In this document: piece after piece, positions 1 through 6,604 of the stretch
Position numbering within the stretch: position 1 is the stretch's first letter
Layout of the letters: each line of letters starts with the position of its first letter
Origin: a virus
DNA length: 64,000 bases
Direction: 5' to 3' (one strand)
Virus record (IMG/VR): IMGVR_UViG_3300017971_000295
Location: 1 to 64,000 of that record
Made by a program: the position numbers and the translations under genes
Notes under the pieces: generated by a model
Told to the model about the DNA's origin: nothing
The model's input: only the letters and a program-made list of their open reading frames with translations
Databases searched by the model: none

Positions 1-157
1 ATTCGCCCCACGGAGATCCGCCTCACGGAGATACGCCACACTGAGATACGCCCAACGGAGATACGCCTCACGGAGATCCGCCCCACTGAGATCCGCCCCA
101 CGGAGATCCGCCCCACGGAGATCCGCCTCACGGAGATACGCCCCACGGAGATCCGCC
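1..157 (-). repeat. Tandem 15-bp coding repeat (pentapeptide array)
   Basis: About ten imperfect 15-bp units with the + strand form CACGGAGATCCGCCC run from the window edge. Read on the minus strand in frame they give [10 protein letters not shown] and similar pentapeptides. The unit length of five codons and the Ala-x-Leu pattern show that this is a protein-coding pentapeptide repeat, not a CRISPR or an operator array. The array continues off the left edge. Confidence 0.9.
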
Positions 158-234
158 CTATTCTTTTCAGCGGCTTCTTTCAGCGTTACGCCCTCTCCTA
201 AAATTTCGTTTGTGTATCGGTGTTTTATTTTCAT
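1..234 (-). CDS. Pentapeptide repeat protein (partial, C-terminus outside window)
   Basis: The visible part is the first 78 residues. Residues 1-25 form a lead-in containing [15 protein letters not shown], followed by about ten A(D/Y)LxX pentapeptides. Such repeats fold as a right-handed quadrilateral beta-helix; in known proteins this fold can mimic DNA or act as a scaffold. The ATG at 234-232 follows a GAAAGGA ribosome site. The gene is cut by position 1, so length and function cannot be judged. It lies on the same strand as, and just downstream of, the DUF7666-like gene, and the two are likely one short operon. Confidence 0.8.
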   Translation of the reverse strand, partial: MKIKHRYTNEILGEGVTLKEAAEKNRADLRGAYLREADLRGADLRGADLSGADLREAYLRWAYLSVAYLREADLRGAN

Positions 235-298
235 TTTGGGTTCCTTTCAATGGTATCGGTTTAGGTTTGTAAGCGTCTGTCATGCCGAAATGATGGTT

Positions 299-727
299 TC
301 AAACCGCTTTAAACTCCCCGTTTTTTAAACGATACCAAACATCCGGCTTTAAAATCTTTCCGTCGATCTGCGCTGATTTGACGCAAACCGGAATAAATCT
401 TTCTTTTTTATAATCAAATTTCCACTCTGCAAGCGTAATCCAACATCCAACTTTGCCTTTTACAGTTGAATCAACTCCAATTGCTGCAGCGACATCACAC
501 CTATCTATTTTGCCGGTAGACTTGACCTCGCAAAATTCAGAGTCACACAAGTCGTAGTAAGACAGCACATCAAATGGGTTTTCACAAAAATGAAAACCTC
601 TTTGGCACACCTTAACCGGTCCCTTGTGCTCGTAGGCTTTGCCCTCCTCGTACTGGAATCCATGACACGTCATATCTTTTTTAAATGCCTTGATTCCTTT
701 TATGGTTTTAGGTTTCTTGGTCGTCAT
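299..727 (-). CDS. DUF7666-like phage protein
   Basis: A 142-residue protein with the pattern IKGIKAFKKDMTCHGFQYEEG near the N-terminus followed by CQRGFHFCENPFDVLSYY. This matches what I know as the DUF7666 family, small phage or prophage proteins of unknown function, often found beside pentapeptide-repeat proteins as here. Conserved Cys/His residues (Cys41, His46, Cys48) are visible. There is no signal peptide or membrane segment. It is transcribed leftward, divergent from the XRE repressor gene, so both probably share a regulated promoter region (728-906). Confidence 0.8.
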   Translation of the reverse strand: MTTKKPKTIKGIKAFKKDMTCHGFQYEEGKAYEHKGPVKVCQRGFHFCENPFDVLSYYDLCDSEFCEVKSTGKIDRCDVAAAIGVDSTVKGKVGCWITLAEWKFDYKKERFIPVCVKSAQIDGKILKPDVWYRLKNGEFKAV

Positions 728-869
728 CGGTGGCCTCCTTTATGGTTTCTGTTTTTGATGTTAAGTCCATAATACACTACTGATTTTGTAAGTCAAGCAT
801 TTTTTTACATAAAATAGAAAAAAAACTAACAAATAAATAAACAGTTGATTTAATTAAGAATAAAAACTC

Positions 870-898
870 TTGACAAACATACAACAATTTTTTACAAT
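870..898 (+). promoter_or_regulatory. Sigma70-type promoter for the XRE repressor
   Basis: TTGACA at 870-875, a 17-bp spacer and TACAAT at 893-898. Transcription should begin near 904-906, only one to three bases before the ATG at 907. No ribosome-binding sequence precedes that ATG. The gene is therefore predicted to make a leaderless or almost leaderless mRNA, as lambda cI does from its maintenance promoter. Confidence 0.7.
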
Positions 899-906
899 GA
901 TATATC

Positions 907-1101
907 ATGTTAAAAGTGAATATCGAAAAAATAGAAAAAGAACGGCGTCGCCTAGGATGGACAAAAACAAAACTGGCACACGAGGCGGGTATAAGTAAGC
1001 AGGCCCTTAATTATATATACTCGTCTGGCAGTTTGTCCAGGGTTGAGTTGATCGCCAAAGCTTTTGGCATTGAGCCAATACACCTCATTACAACTACGTG
1101 A
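907..1101 (+). CDS. XRE-family HTH transcriptional regulator
   Basis: A 64-residue protein that is essentially one Cro/CI-type helix-turn-helix domain: KTKLAHEAGISKQALNYIYSSG forms the HTH at residues 20-41, then a helix with LSRVELIAKAFGIEP. Length fits a minimal repressor or Cro protein binding DNA as a dimer. It is divergent from the leftward DUF7666-like gene. The near-leaderless promoter upstream suggests low, self-limited expression. No integrase is in the window, so a lysogeny role is not shown. Confidence 0.85.
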   Translation: MLKVNIEKIEKERRRLGWTKTKLAHEAGISKQALNYIYSSGSLSRVELIAKAFGIEPIHLITTT

Positions 1102-1142
1102 CCCACTGTTTATGGTAGTCGTGCCACAACAAAGGAGTTATC

Positions 1143-1178
1143 ATGGCTAACTGGGACAATTTTGTCGAGGCTGGATAG
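1143..1178 (+). CDS. Possible 11-residue leader peptide
   Basis: A good ribosome site (AAAGGAG at 1132-1138) precedes an ATG at 1143 that encodes only 11 codons before TAG. The TAG overlaps the GTG start of the next small gene (TAGTG). This looks like a short leader that feeds ribosomes into the downstream membrane peptide, but a peptide this short cannot be recognised by similarity. An alternative is a frame-shifted start of the downstream peptide. Confidence 0.35.
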   Translation: MANWDNFVEAG

Positions 1179-1285
1179 TGTTTTATCTGGCAGGTGTGAT
1201 TTTAATCTATTTGTTTGAGATCGGAATGATCATGTTGTCATTCTGGATTGCGGAAAGGTTTATGCCTGATGAACCCATGCCTTAA
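1178..1285 (+). CDS. Small single-pass membrane peptide, copy 1
   Basis: A 35-residue product starting with GTG. It is mostly one hydrophobic helix, LAGVILIYLFEIGMIMLSFW, followed by the basic/acidic tail IAERFMPDE. It closely parallels the 30-residue peptide at 2057-2149: both share IYLF, then LSFW, then ERF. Each overlaps the start of a cysteine-rich gene. The GTG overlaps the previous stop, and the next gene begins inside its end. Function is unknown. Confidence 0.5.
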   Translation: MFYLAGVILIYLFEIGMIMLSFWIAERFMPDEPMP

Positions 1286-1673
1286 ATGCGATATACACTT
1301 ATCCGGCGGCAGCAAAAACAACCCTGAGTGTGAGACCTGCCAAGGCCGCATTAATTATATCGCGGGATTTGGTCACAACAGAGTCGGATCTGTGCCAATC
1401 AGGTCAACAAACTGTGGCCGCAAATTATCCAATGGATCCCACCAAACACACATTTTCAAAAACAATTTCCAACAAAAATATTCGAAAGAGGACCGAATAA
1501 AATATCTCGCAAGCCTGGGATTGATCTCAAAAAAAGCGAAAGAGATTAAATCAATCATGCATTGTTATAAATGTGGCCGGAAGCACTACGCAAAAGGGAT
1601 GTGTAAAAGATGCTACCAGGCTGATTACATGAAAAGGCGACGCCGAGAAAGACGCGAGGGGGATAAAAAATGA
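1269..1673 (+). CDS. Cysteine-rich zinc-binding-like protein
   Basis: A 134-residue basic protein from the ATG at 1269, which overlaps the preceding membrane-peptide gene. Two cysteine groups are visible: CLKC with CETC in residues 4-31, and CYKCGRKHYAKGMCKRCYQ near residue 100, the latter a treble-clef or zinc-ribbon-like site. The C-terminus is very basic (KRRRRERREG), consistent with nucleic-acid binding. An alternative TTG start at 1248 would add seven residues. I do not recognise the family. Confidence 0.65.
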   Translation: MNPCLKCDIHLSGGSKNNPECETCQGRINYIAGFGHNRVGSVPIRSTNCGRKLSNGSHQTHIFKNNFQQKYSKEDRIKYLASLGLISKKAKEIKSIMHCYKCGRKHYAKGMCKRCYQADYMKRRRRERREGDKK

Positions 1674-1735
1674 ACACACTTTTATTAATTACAGTATTTT
1701 TCCAATTTATAACGTCAGATCCATCATTTGAGTGA
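1670..1735 (+). CDS. 21-residue hydrophobic peptide
   Basis: ATGA overlap with the stop of the cysteine-rich gene gives a 21-residue product beginning MNTLLLITVFFQFIT. It could be a short membrane or toxin-like peptide. The only supports are the overlap and the hydrophobic composition, so this call is tentative. Confidence 0.35.
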   Translation: MNTLLLITVFFQFITSDPSFE

Positions 1736-1784
1736 TTAAGGCAACGTAAACAAAATTATACATTGTAAACCAAAGGGGGCCATT

Positions 1785-2057
1785 ATGTACGGTGAAAGCA
1801 ACATACCATGTCCATCCTGTTCACGCGGATTCGGCTGGCCTCTATTGAGACACACCGGCAACGTAGTTGTCAGGATTACAGTTGATACCGGGGACACAGA
1901 GACGATGGTTAGCGCCGTCCCAAAGTATATTTGTCCTGCGTGCAGGACAAAGTATTACGAACGTGATGGTAAAATTACCGATGATCCTGGTACGGGTCGG
2001 AGTGCATGGCATAAAAAGGCTGACCCTGTTGAGATATGGGCGGCGCCGGGGGCTTAA
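1785..2057 (+). CDS. Zinc-ribbon protein
   Basis: A 90-residue protein with CPSC at residues 9-12 and CPAC at 50-53, the knuckle spacing of a zinc ribbon, and a beta-rich middle (VVVRITVDTGDTETMVSAV). AAAGGGGG precedes the ATG. Its stop overlaps the ATG of the second membrane peptide (TAATG), so the two are translationally coupled. It is likely to bind nucleic acid or protein; no enzyme motif is seen. Confidence 0.65.
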   Translation: MYGESNIPCPSCSRGFGWPLLRHTGNVVVRITVDTGDTETMVSAVPKYICPACRTKYYERDGKITDDPGTGRSAWHKKADPVEIWAAPGA

Positions 2058-2149
2058 TGTTCTACATTACCTTTGTAGCCCTAATCTACCTGTTTGTTTT
2101 CGGTATAATTAAATTATCGTTTTGGGTTTGCGAGAGGTTTATACCATGA
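2057..2149 (+). CDS. Small single-pass membrane peptide, copy 2
   Basis: A 30-residue product that is nearly one membrane helix (FYITFVALIYLFVFGIIKLS) with the end FWVCERFIP. It is a clear relative of the peptide at 1178-1285. It starts in a TAATG overlap and ends in an ATGA overlap with the next zinc-ribbon gene, so it sits between two zinc-ribbon genes in a tight translational chain. Function is unknown; a membrane anchor, holin-like or host-takeover role would be guesswork. Confidence 0.55.
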   Translation: MFYITFVALIYLFVFGIIKLSFWVCERFIP

Positions 2150-2352
2150 ATCCATATTGGGGTAACTGGGGCCATTTAGCAGATGATACTGTTGTTGGTC
2201 CAATAGGATCGTTAAAGAGAAAGTCAAAAAATCTCGGTGACGGTGGGTGGTGCGTAAAATGCTTAAAAAATAAATTTTATTCTTGGGTTGATGAAAACTT
2301 TTGTCCGGGTTGCAAGACAAAGTACCCCGAAACAACAAATAAGGACAAATAA
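2146..2352 (+). CDS. Zinc-ribbon protein
   Basis: A 68-residue protein from the ATG that overlaps the previous stop, with CVKC and CPGC pairs separated by about 17 residues (WCVKCLKNKFYSWVDENFC). This is a one-domain zinc ribbon. A TTG eight codons upstream is possible, but the ATGA overlap makes 2146 the better start. It repeats the arrangement of membrane peptide followed by cysteine-rich protein. Confidence 0.6.
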   Translation: MNPYWGNWGHLADDTVVGPIGSLKRKSKNLGDGGWCVKCLKNKFYSWVDENFCPGCKTKYPETTNKDK

Positions 2353-2455
2353 GGAAACGATCTACCCGGACAATTACGGAGAAGTCAAAAACACGATGAT
2401 CCAGGCTCTCGAAAACAGGCGGGATGCTATTGCCGAGGACTTAAAATATAGTTGA
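2291..2455 (+). CDS. Small hypothetical protein overlapping the zinc-ribbon gene
   Basis: A 54-residue frame in +1 to the zinc-ribbon gene. Its second half, ETIYPDNYGEVKNTMIQALE followed by RRDAIAEDLKYS, reads like a real soluble helical protein. Its first 20 residues lie over the end of the upstream gene and look less natural. No ribosome site precedes 2291, and an inner ATG at 2396 would leave 19 residues. It may be a genuine small gene or the remnant of a longer one. Confidence 0.4.
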   Translation: MKTFVRVARQSTPKQQIRTNKETIYPDNYGEVKNTMIQALENRRDAIAEDLKYS

Positions 2456-2479
2456 CATTTTCTGAATAATATGTATAAT
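2452..2479 (+). promoter_or_regulatory. Near-perfect sigma70 promoter
   Basis: TTGACA at 2452-2457, 16-bp spacer, TATAAT at 2474-2479, both hexamers exact. Transcription should start near 2486 and run into a strongly structured stretch (2524-2600) before reaching the replication genes. It is the strongest-looking promoter in this half of the window. Confidence 0.8.
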
Positions 2480-2485
2480 GGTGGC

Positions 2486-2606
2486 ATGCTGATAACGTCA
2501 AAAAATAAAAATTTCCAATATTCAAAAAGCTTTAGGAGTCTATCGGATGGTAACACCGATAGCGGGTTTGACGGCCTGTCAGCAGCTCCTAAGGCTTTTT
2601 GTTTTT
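2486..2606 (+). ncRNA. Candidate structured small RNA / leader with three helices
   Basis: The transcript from the promoter at 2452 can form a long closing stem: arm 2524-2538 (AAAAAGCTTTAGGAG) with 2586-2600 (CTCCTAAGGCTTTTT). This encloses a perfect 7-bp hairpin (CTATCGG 2540-2546 with CCGATAG 2556-2562) and a 4-bp hairpin (TGAC 2569-2572 with GTCA 2578-2581). The closing stem ends in a T-rich tract, so it may also work as a terminator or attenuator. No long open frame fits. It resembles a three-way-junction RNA, but I cannot match it to a known riboswitch or ribozyme. Confidence 0.55.
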
Positions 2607-2618
2607 TGGAGGGCTGTT

Positions 2619-2705
2619 TTGATTGATGAAGCATTAAAAAACGGATGGAAAATCATGGCTAAAAATTACCACTTGTGTGCTGATTGTCATGGAGGTGCAA
2701 AATGA
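2619..2705 (+). CDS. 28-residue cysteine-containing peptide
   Basis: A TTG start at 2619 is preceded by GGAGGG (2608-2613). The product ends in HLCADCHGG, a small CxxC pair. Its stop overlaps the ATG of the replisome-organizer-like gene (ATGA), which also has its own GGAGG site within this ORF. It may mainly serve translational coupling. Confidence 0.4.
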   Translation: MIDEALKNGWKIMAKNYHLCADCHGGAK

Positions 2706-3109
2706 CATTCAGAAAGATAGACACATGCATTTGGAGAAAGCCCTGGTTTGAACTTTTAAACCGTGATGAAAAGTTAGCCTTCATCTACCTTTGGACAAAT
2801 GACTACTGTAACCAAGCTGGAATCTATGAAATCTCTACTAAAAGAATACAGTTTGATCTTGGATATGGTATTGATACGGTATCGGTAGCATTGAAAAACA
2901 GGGTTGAATGGTATCCAGATAAGTCGATTGTATGGGTTAAAAATTTTTTTAAACATCAGTGCCAGAACGCTAAATTTGCTATCTCAGCAATAAATTGTAT
3001 TAAAGGTGATCCTTTCAAATACGATATATTCATCGACCATAACATTAACATTTTAAAGAAGTACAAAAATGATCTGAATGGACACTTACCAGATACCATA
3101 TGGGGTTGA
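2702..3109 (+). CDS. Replisome-organizer-like protein (N-terminal winged-helix domain)
   Basis: A 135-residue protein from the ATG at 2702 (GGAGG at 2691). The pattern RKIDTCIWRKPWFELLNRDE, KLAFIYLWTNDYCNQAGIYE and then VWVKNFFKHQ is that of the N-terminal domain of phage replication-initiation/replisome-organizer proteins, which open the origin and recruit helicase. It lies directly before the helicase and primase genes. It is short: the usual low-complexity C-terminal part is missing, and a plausible continuation (VDTDTNLSDLILSYLFQPRD) sits in the +1 frame after the stop, so a frameshift is possible. Confidence 0.65.
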   Translation: MTFRKIDTCIWRKPWFELLNRDEKLAFIYLWTNDYCNQAGIYEISTKRIQFDLGYGIDTVSVALKNRVEWYPDKSIVWVKNFFKHQCQNAKFAISAINCIKGDPFKYDIFIDHNINILKKYKNDLNGHLPDTIWG

Positions 3110-3122
3110 TACCGATACCAAC

Positions 3123-3150
3123 TTATCTGATCTTATCTTATCTTATCTGT
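3123..3150 (+). repeat. TTATC pentanucleotide microsatellite
   Basis: Several copies of TTATC or close variants (TTATCTGATCTTATCTTATC and onward) lie just after the replisome-organizer-like stop. Five-base repeats are prone to slippage and would change the reading frame of any product that reads through here. It may also be the decayed low-complexity tail that such proteins normally carry. Confidence 0.6.
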
Positions 3151-3218
3151 TTCAACCAAGAGATAAATAAGTATATTAGTAGTACTAACTAATAGAGAAA
3201 AATTCACAGGGAAAAGGT

Positions 3219-4757
3219 ATGAAATTACGAGAATATCAATTATCCTTGGTTGAAGCTGTCAGGCACGAAGTAGCAAAAGGCAAAAAAAGAATCCTGATGG
3301 TTTTACCGACTGGTGGAGGCAAAAGTTTCATTATCGGTGATATAGCAAACAAAGCCATCGAGAAGGGAAACAAGGTTTTGGCCTTGATGCATCGGCGGCA
3401 GCTCGTAACTCAGCTAACCGGATTTTTAGAAAAGTCGGGTGTTAGTCCAGCCATGATAATGTCGGGAGAAGAATCGGATTTAAGCAGCTATGCCCAGGTC
3501 GCTACATGCCAAACATATCTCAGACGATTAAAATTACACCCGATAGAAGAAAATCATTGGTTTATTCCCGCCGAAGTCGTTTTTATCGATGAGGCTCACC
3601 ACGCACTGTCAAAAACCTACCAGAAAATACTCAAGAATTACGAAGAAAAAATAGTTATAGGTGTTACGGCGACCCCTGTATTGTCATCCGGTGTTGGCAT
3701 GGGAGAATATTTTGATTCGCTGGTCTCTTTGACTACGGTTCAGGATTTGATCGATGAAGGCCATTTGGTTCCGTCAGAATGTTATGGTCCGAGTGAGCCG
3801 GATTTGTCAAAGTTGAAAACGGTTGCCGGGGATTATGAAAAGAAGGGCTTAGGAAAGTTGATGAACGAGCCTAAGATCATCGGCGATGTCGTGGATAATT
3901 GGTTTAATATCGCCGGGGGCTTGCAAACGATGGTTTTTGCTGTGAACGTGAAGCACTCAAAAGCGCTGAGAGATGCATTTATTCGCCGTGGAGTGAGCGC
4001 TGAACATTTGGATGCTCACGCAGATGACGAAACGAGGTCTGATGTTTTAAGGCGGTTTGATGATGGGGACACTCAAGTCGTTTCTAATGTTGGGTTGTAT
4101 ACTGAAGGCACGGATATTCCATCAATTGAGTGTATTGTTTTGGCGAGACCAACAAAGTCTATAGGGTTGCATCTGCAGATGATTGGTAGAGGTGCAAGGC
4201 CATATCCAGGGAAAGAAAAATTCATAATTTTGGATCATGGCGGAAATATCAACAGACTGGGATTTTACGAAGATGCAATTGAATGGACTCTGGACGGCAA
4301 GAAATTAGGCTATCGTCAGAAAGTTGTTCGGAAACTGGAGAAGAAAATCAGGGTTTGTCCTGAATGCACATTCCAGCACACAGGCCCGAAGTGCCCTCAG
4401 TGTGGCTATACAATCCCAGATTGGGGCAAGATGATCAAAGCAGAGGAGGCTGAATTGATCAAATTGTCTCAACCGAAGGGAGATGCGACAATGGAGGATA
4501 AAAAACGCTTCTATGGAATGCTGATGTATTACCAAAGAGACAAGGGGTATTCTGAAGGATGGATAGCTCATAAATATAAAGCCAAGTTTAAATGCTGGCC
4601 TAAAATGATGTCTAGTGTTGGCCCGATAAAGCCGGATTTAGCGTGTTTAAGGTGGCTTAAATACCAGAACATTAAATGGGCAAAATCGAAAAGAAAGGCT
4701 GAATTAGACGAGAAACGAAAGACAGAACCTGCAAGCGTTCTCTTCGGTGTGGCGTGA
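3219..4757 (+). CDS. Superfamily II DEAH-box DNA helicase
   Basis: A 512-residue helicase of the ResIII/DEAD type. Motif I is LPTGGGKS (residues 29-36), motif II DEAH (124-127), motif III TATP (150-153), and motif VI QMIGRGARP near residue 325. After the two RecA-like domains a zinc ribbon follows (CPEC...CPQCGY, about 383-400) and then a lysine-rich tail. It should unwind DNA using ATP during phage replication or recombination, in the manner of UvsW-type phage helicases. Its last codons overlap the GTG start of the primase, so the two are coupled. Confidence 0.9.
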   Translation: MKLREYQLSLVEAVRHEVAKGKKRILMVLPTGGGKSFIIGDIANKAIEKGNKVLALMHRRQLVTQLTGFLEKSGVSPAMIMSGEESDLSSYAQVATCQTYLRRLKLHPIEENHWFIPAEVVFIDEAHHALSKTYQKILKNYEEKIVIGVTATPVLSSGVGMGEYFDSLVSLTTVQDLIDEGHLVPSECYGPSEPDLSKLKTVAGDYEKKGLGKLMNEPKIIGDVVDNWFNIAGGLQTMVFAVNVKHSKALRDAFIRRGVSAEHLDAHADDETRSDVLRRFDDGDTQVVSNVGLYTEGTDIPSIECIVLARPTKSIGLHLQMIGRGARPYPGKEKFIILDHGGNINRLGFYEDAIEWTLDGKKLGYRQKVVRKLEKKIRVCPECTFQHTGPKCPQCGYTIPDWGKMIKAEEAELIKLSQPKGDATMEDKKRFYGMLMYYQRDKGYSEGWIAHKYKAKFKCWPKMMSSVGPIKPDLACLRWLKYQNIKWAKSKRKAELDEKRKTEPASVLFGVA

Positions 4758-5689
4758 ATATAGACGCATTAAAATTAGAATGCAAGGGTAAATGGGAAGG
4801 AATTTTTAATCATTTTGGGATTGACGTTGGCAGGAGACACCAGCCATGCCCGTATTGCGGAGGGGAAGACCGCTTTAGGTTTGATAATAAATTTGGCGAT
4901 GGTAATTATTTCTGCAATCAATGCGGCGCTGGTGATGGATTATCTTTAATTCAAAAGTGTACTGGGATTCAGTTTCCCGATTTAATCAAGAGAGTATCCG
5001 GAGTTGTTGGAATGGTTGAAGAAAAAAAAGAGAACACGGTTGATGATATCGAAGCCAGAAGAAAGAACCTAAGAAGCCTCTGGTCTAAAAGCAAGAAATT
5101 AACCGGCAGCGATCCCGTCATGAATTATTTAATGTCGAGGAAAATAACGCTAACCCCTGATGACGTGATGTTTTGTCCTCAATGCTATGAATCTGAAACA
5201 AAAAAAGAAATCCCGGCCATGGTTGCGATATTTAAAAGCAAAGACGGACAGCCAATAGGAATGCACAGAACTTATTTGAATGGCCCTAAAAAAGCTGACA
5301 TAAAAAACCCTAAAAAAATGATGCCGCCTTTAGAAAACCAGGCAGGGGGGGCAGTTAGGTTACTCAGTCCTGGTGGAATGTTTGAAAAAGAAACTCTTGG
5401 GATAGCAGAGGGTATAGAGACAGCTCTATCTGCAGCTCAGATGTTTATGGTTGCAACCTGGGCATGTCTTTCAACAACGCTGCTTGAGAAGTTTGAACCC
5501 CCACCGAATGTCAGGAAATTTGTTATATTTAGCGATAATGATGCTAATTACTCAGGTCAAAAGGCTGCGTACACATTAGCGCAAAGGCTGTATCAAAAGA
5601 ATTTTATAGTTGATGTCGTTTTACCAAACCTATCAGATTTTAACGATGAATTGAAAGAAGGAATGGCACGGCAAAACCACCAAATTTAA
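4754..5689 (+). CDS. DNA primase with zinc finger and Toprim domain
   Basis: A 311-residue protein starting with GTG in a GTGA overlap with the helicase gene. A zinc-binding domain of the P4-alpha/T7 primase type is at residues 32-60 (CPYCGGEDRFRF, then FCNQCGAGDG). A middle DUF7146-like part follows, and a Toprim domain has the catalytic Glu in GIAEGIETAL (about 219-222) and the acidic pair in FSDND (261-263). It would make RNA primers; it lacks a helicase domain, which the preceding gene supplies. An extra Cys pair (CPQC, 141-144) lies between the domains. Confidence 0.9.
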   Translation: MNIDALKLECKGKWEGIFNHFGIDVGRRHQPCPYCGGEDRFRFDNKFGDGNYFCNQCGAGDGLSLIQKCTGIQFPDLIKRVSGVVGMVEEKKENTVDDIEARRKNLRSLWSKSKKLTGSDPVMNYLMSRKITLTPDDVMFCPQCYESETKKEIPAMVAIFKSKDGQPIGMHRTYLNGPKKADIKNPKKMMPPLENQAGGAVRLLSPGGMFEKETLGIAEGIETALSAAQMFMVATWACLSTTLLEKFEPPPNVRKFVIFSDNDANYSGQKAAYTLAQRLYQKNFIVDVVLPNLSDFNDELKEGMARQNHQI

Positions 5690-5712
5690 CAACCTCGCAA
5701 AGGAGGATTGAA

Positions 5713-5808
5713 ATGCCCATAGGAATTAAATTAACACAAGAACATCTTGAAGATATTGCAAAAAACAAAAGAAACGGAGGTAGAAACGAGGCATGGAACA
5801 ACCAATAG
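5713..5808 (+). CDS. 31-residue hypothetical protein
   Basis: An AAAGGAGG site sits eight bases before the ATG. The product is small, charged and soluble (MPIGIKLTQEHLEDIAKNKR, ending EAWNNQ). It overlaps the next gene's start by 16 bp. I do not recognise it; the strong ribosome site is the main support. Confidence 0.5.
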   Translation: MPIGIKLTQEHLEDIAKNKRNGGRNEAWNNQ

Positions 5809-6032
5809 AACAAATAGTATATGAAATGAGAAATTCAGGAAATACTCAGGCCGAGATAGCGTCTGAAATTGGTGTTAGTATAGCTGCTGTAAGTTTTTTT
5901 TTATCCGGAAAGATCAAGAGGATTGGTCAAAAAAAACAATTAAAAGTTATTCATAATCCATCCAGGGGGTTGATAAATTGGAACGGACATCAGAAATACA
6001 TAAAAGTTACAGGTGTAAATTTGTTTGAATAA
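5793..6032 (+). CDS. HTH-domain protein
   Basis: A 79-residue protein whose residues 16-40 (NTQAEIASEIGVSIAAVSFF) form a helix-turn-helix like those of sigma-70 region 4 or Cro-type proteins. ACGGAGG precedes the ATG. The C-terminal 30 residues are basic and polar. It sits between primase and several small unknown genes and may be a regulator of the early operon. Confidence 0.65.
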   Translation: MEQPIEQIVYEMRNSGNTQAEIASEIGVSIAAVSFFLSGKIKRIGQKKQLKVIHNPSRGLINWNGHQKYIKVTGVNLFE

Positions 6033-6047
6033 AACGAAGGCGGAAAA

Positions 6048-6269
6048 ATGATACACGATGCATTTGTTGAAGTTACTTGTGATGGTTCTTTATGTTGGTG
6101 CAGTGAGTTAATTAACCTTGAATGGAAATACACTGACTACACTGGCAATAACGGGTATTACGATTCAAACGAAAATGACATTGAGGATAAATTGAGGGAT
6201 TTGGGTTGGATTGTTGAGGGCGGTAAGCATTTTTGTTGTCAAGATTGTTATGATAACCAAGAACCTTAA
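6048..6269 (+). CDS. Cysteine-rich small hypothetical protein
   Basis: A 73-residue acidic protein with cysteines at CDGSLCWC near the N-terminus and FCCQDCY near the C-terminus, an arrangement typical of a small treble-clef or rubredoxin-like metal site. There is no family I recognise. It is in the early operon, 15 bases after the HTH gene. Confidence 0.55.
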   Translation: MIHDAFVEVTCDGSLCWCSELINLEWKYTDYTGNNGYYDSNENDIEDKLRDLGWIVEGGKHFCCQDCYDNQEP

Positions 6270-6292
6270 ATAAATTAAAAGGAGAGGAAAAA

Positions 6293-6604
6293 ATGAAAAA
6301 GAATATCGTAAGAATAACGACACAAGACACTAAAAAGACATATGACTTACCGGGTGATGGTGTTCCGCAACTTTGGGAGGTTGAATTGTTCATTAGTGCA
6401 GTTTCATCTTCTGGGTATGTTCGCAAGGATAAATATCAATATCCATCAAAAACGTTTTATTTTGAACGTAAAACATTGGAAAATATTGGTATGATTGGTG
6501 CGGAACCAAAAGAAAAACCAGTAAGAACTGCATATCTGACAACTGAAGATTTGTTGCTGGAGCTACTTGCAGAAATCGGCATTTATCCACAAGGGCCTAC
6601 ATAA
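6293..6604 (+). CDS. Hypothetical early protein
   Basis: A 103-residue soluble protein with a strong AGGAGAGG site. It has no membrane segment, cysteine cluster or recognised motif. The stop overlaps the ATG of the next gene (TAATG), so the two are coupled. Confidence 0.5.
   Translation: MKKNIVRITTQDTKKTYDLPGDGVPQLWEVELFISAVSSSGYVRKDKYQYPSKTFYFERKTLENIGMIGAEPKEKPVRTAYLTTEDLLLELLAEIGIYPQGPT

Noticed and set aside
1-157. CRISPR-like short repeats
   Set aside because: The units are 15 bp with no unique spacers and decode as pentapeptide repeats in a single minus-strand frame.
907-1101. Evidence for lysogeny
   Set aside because: An XRE regulator alone does not show a temperate phage; no integrase, excisionase, attachment site or partition gene was found in the window.
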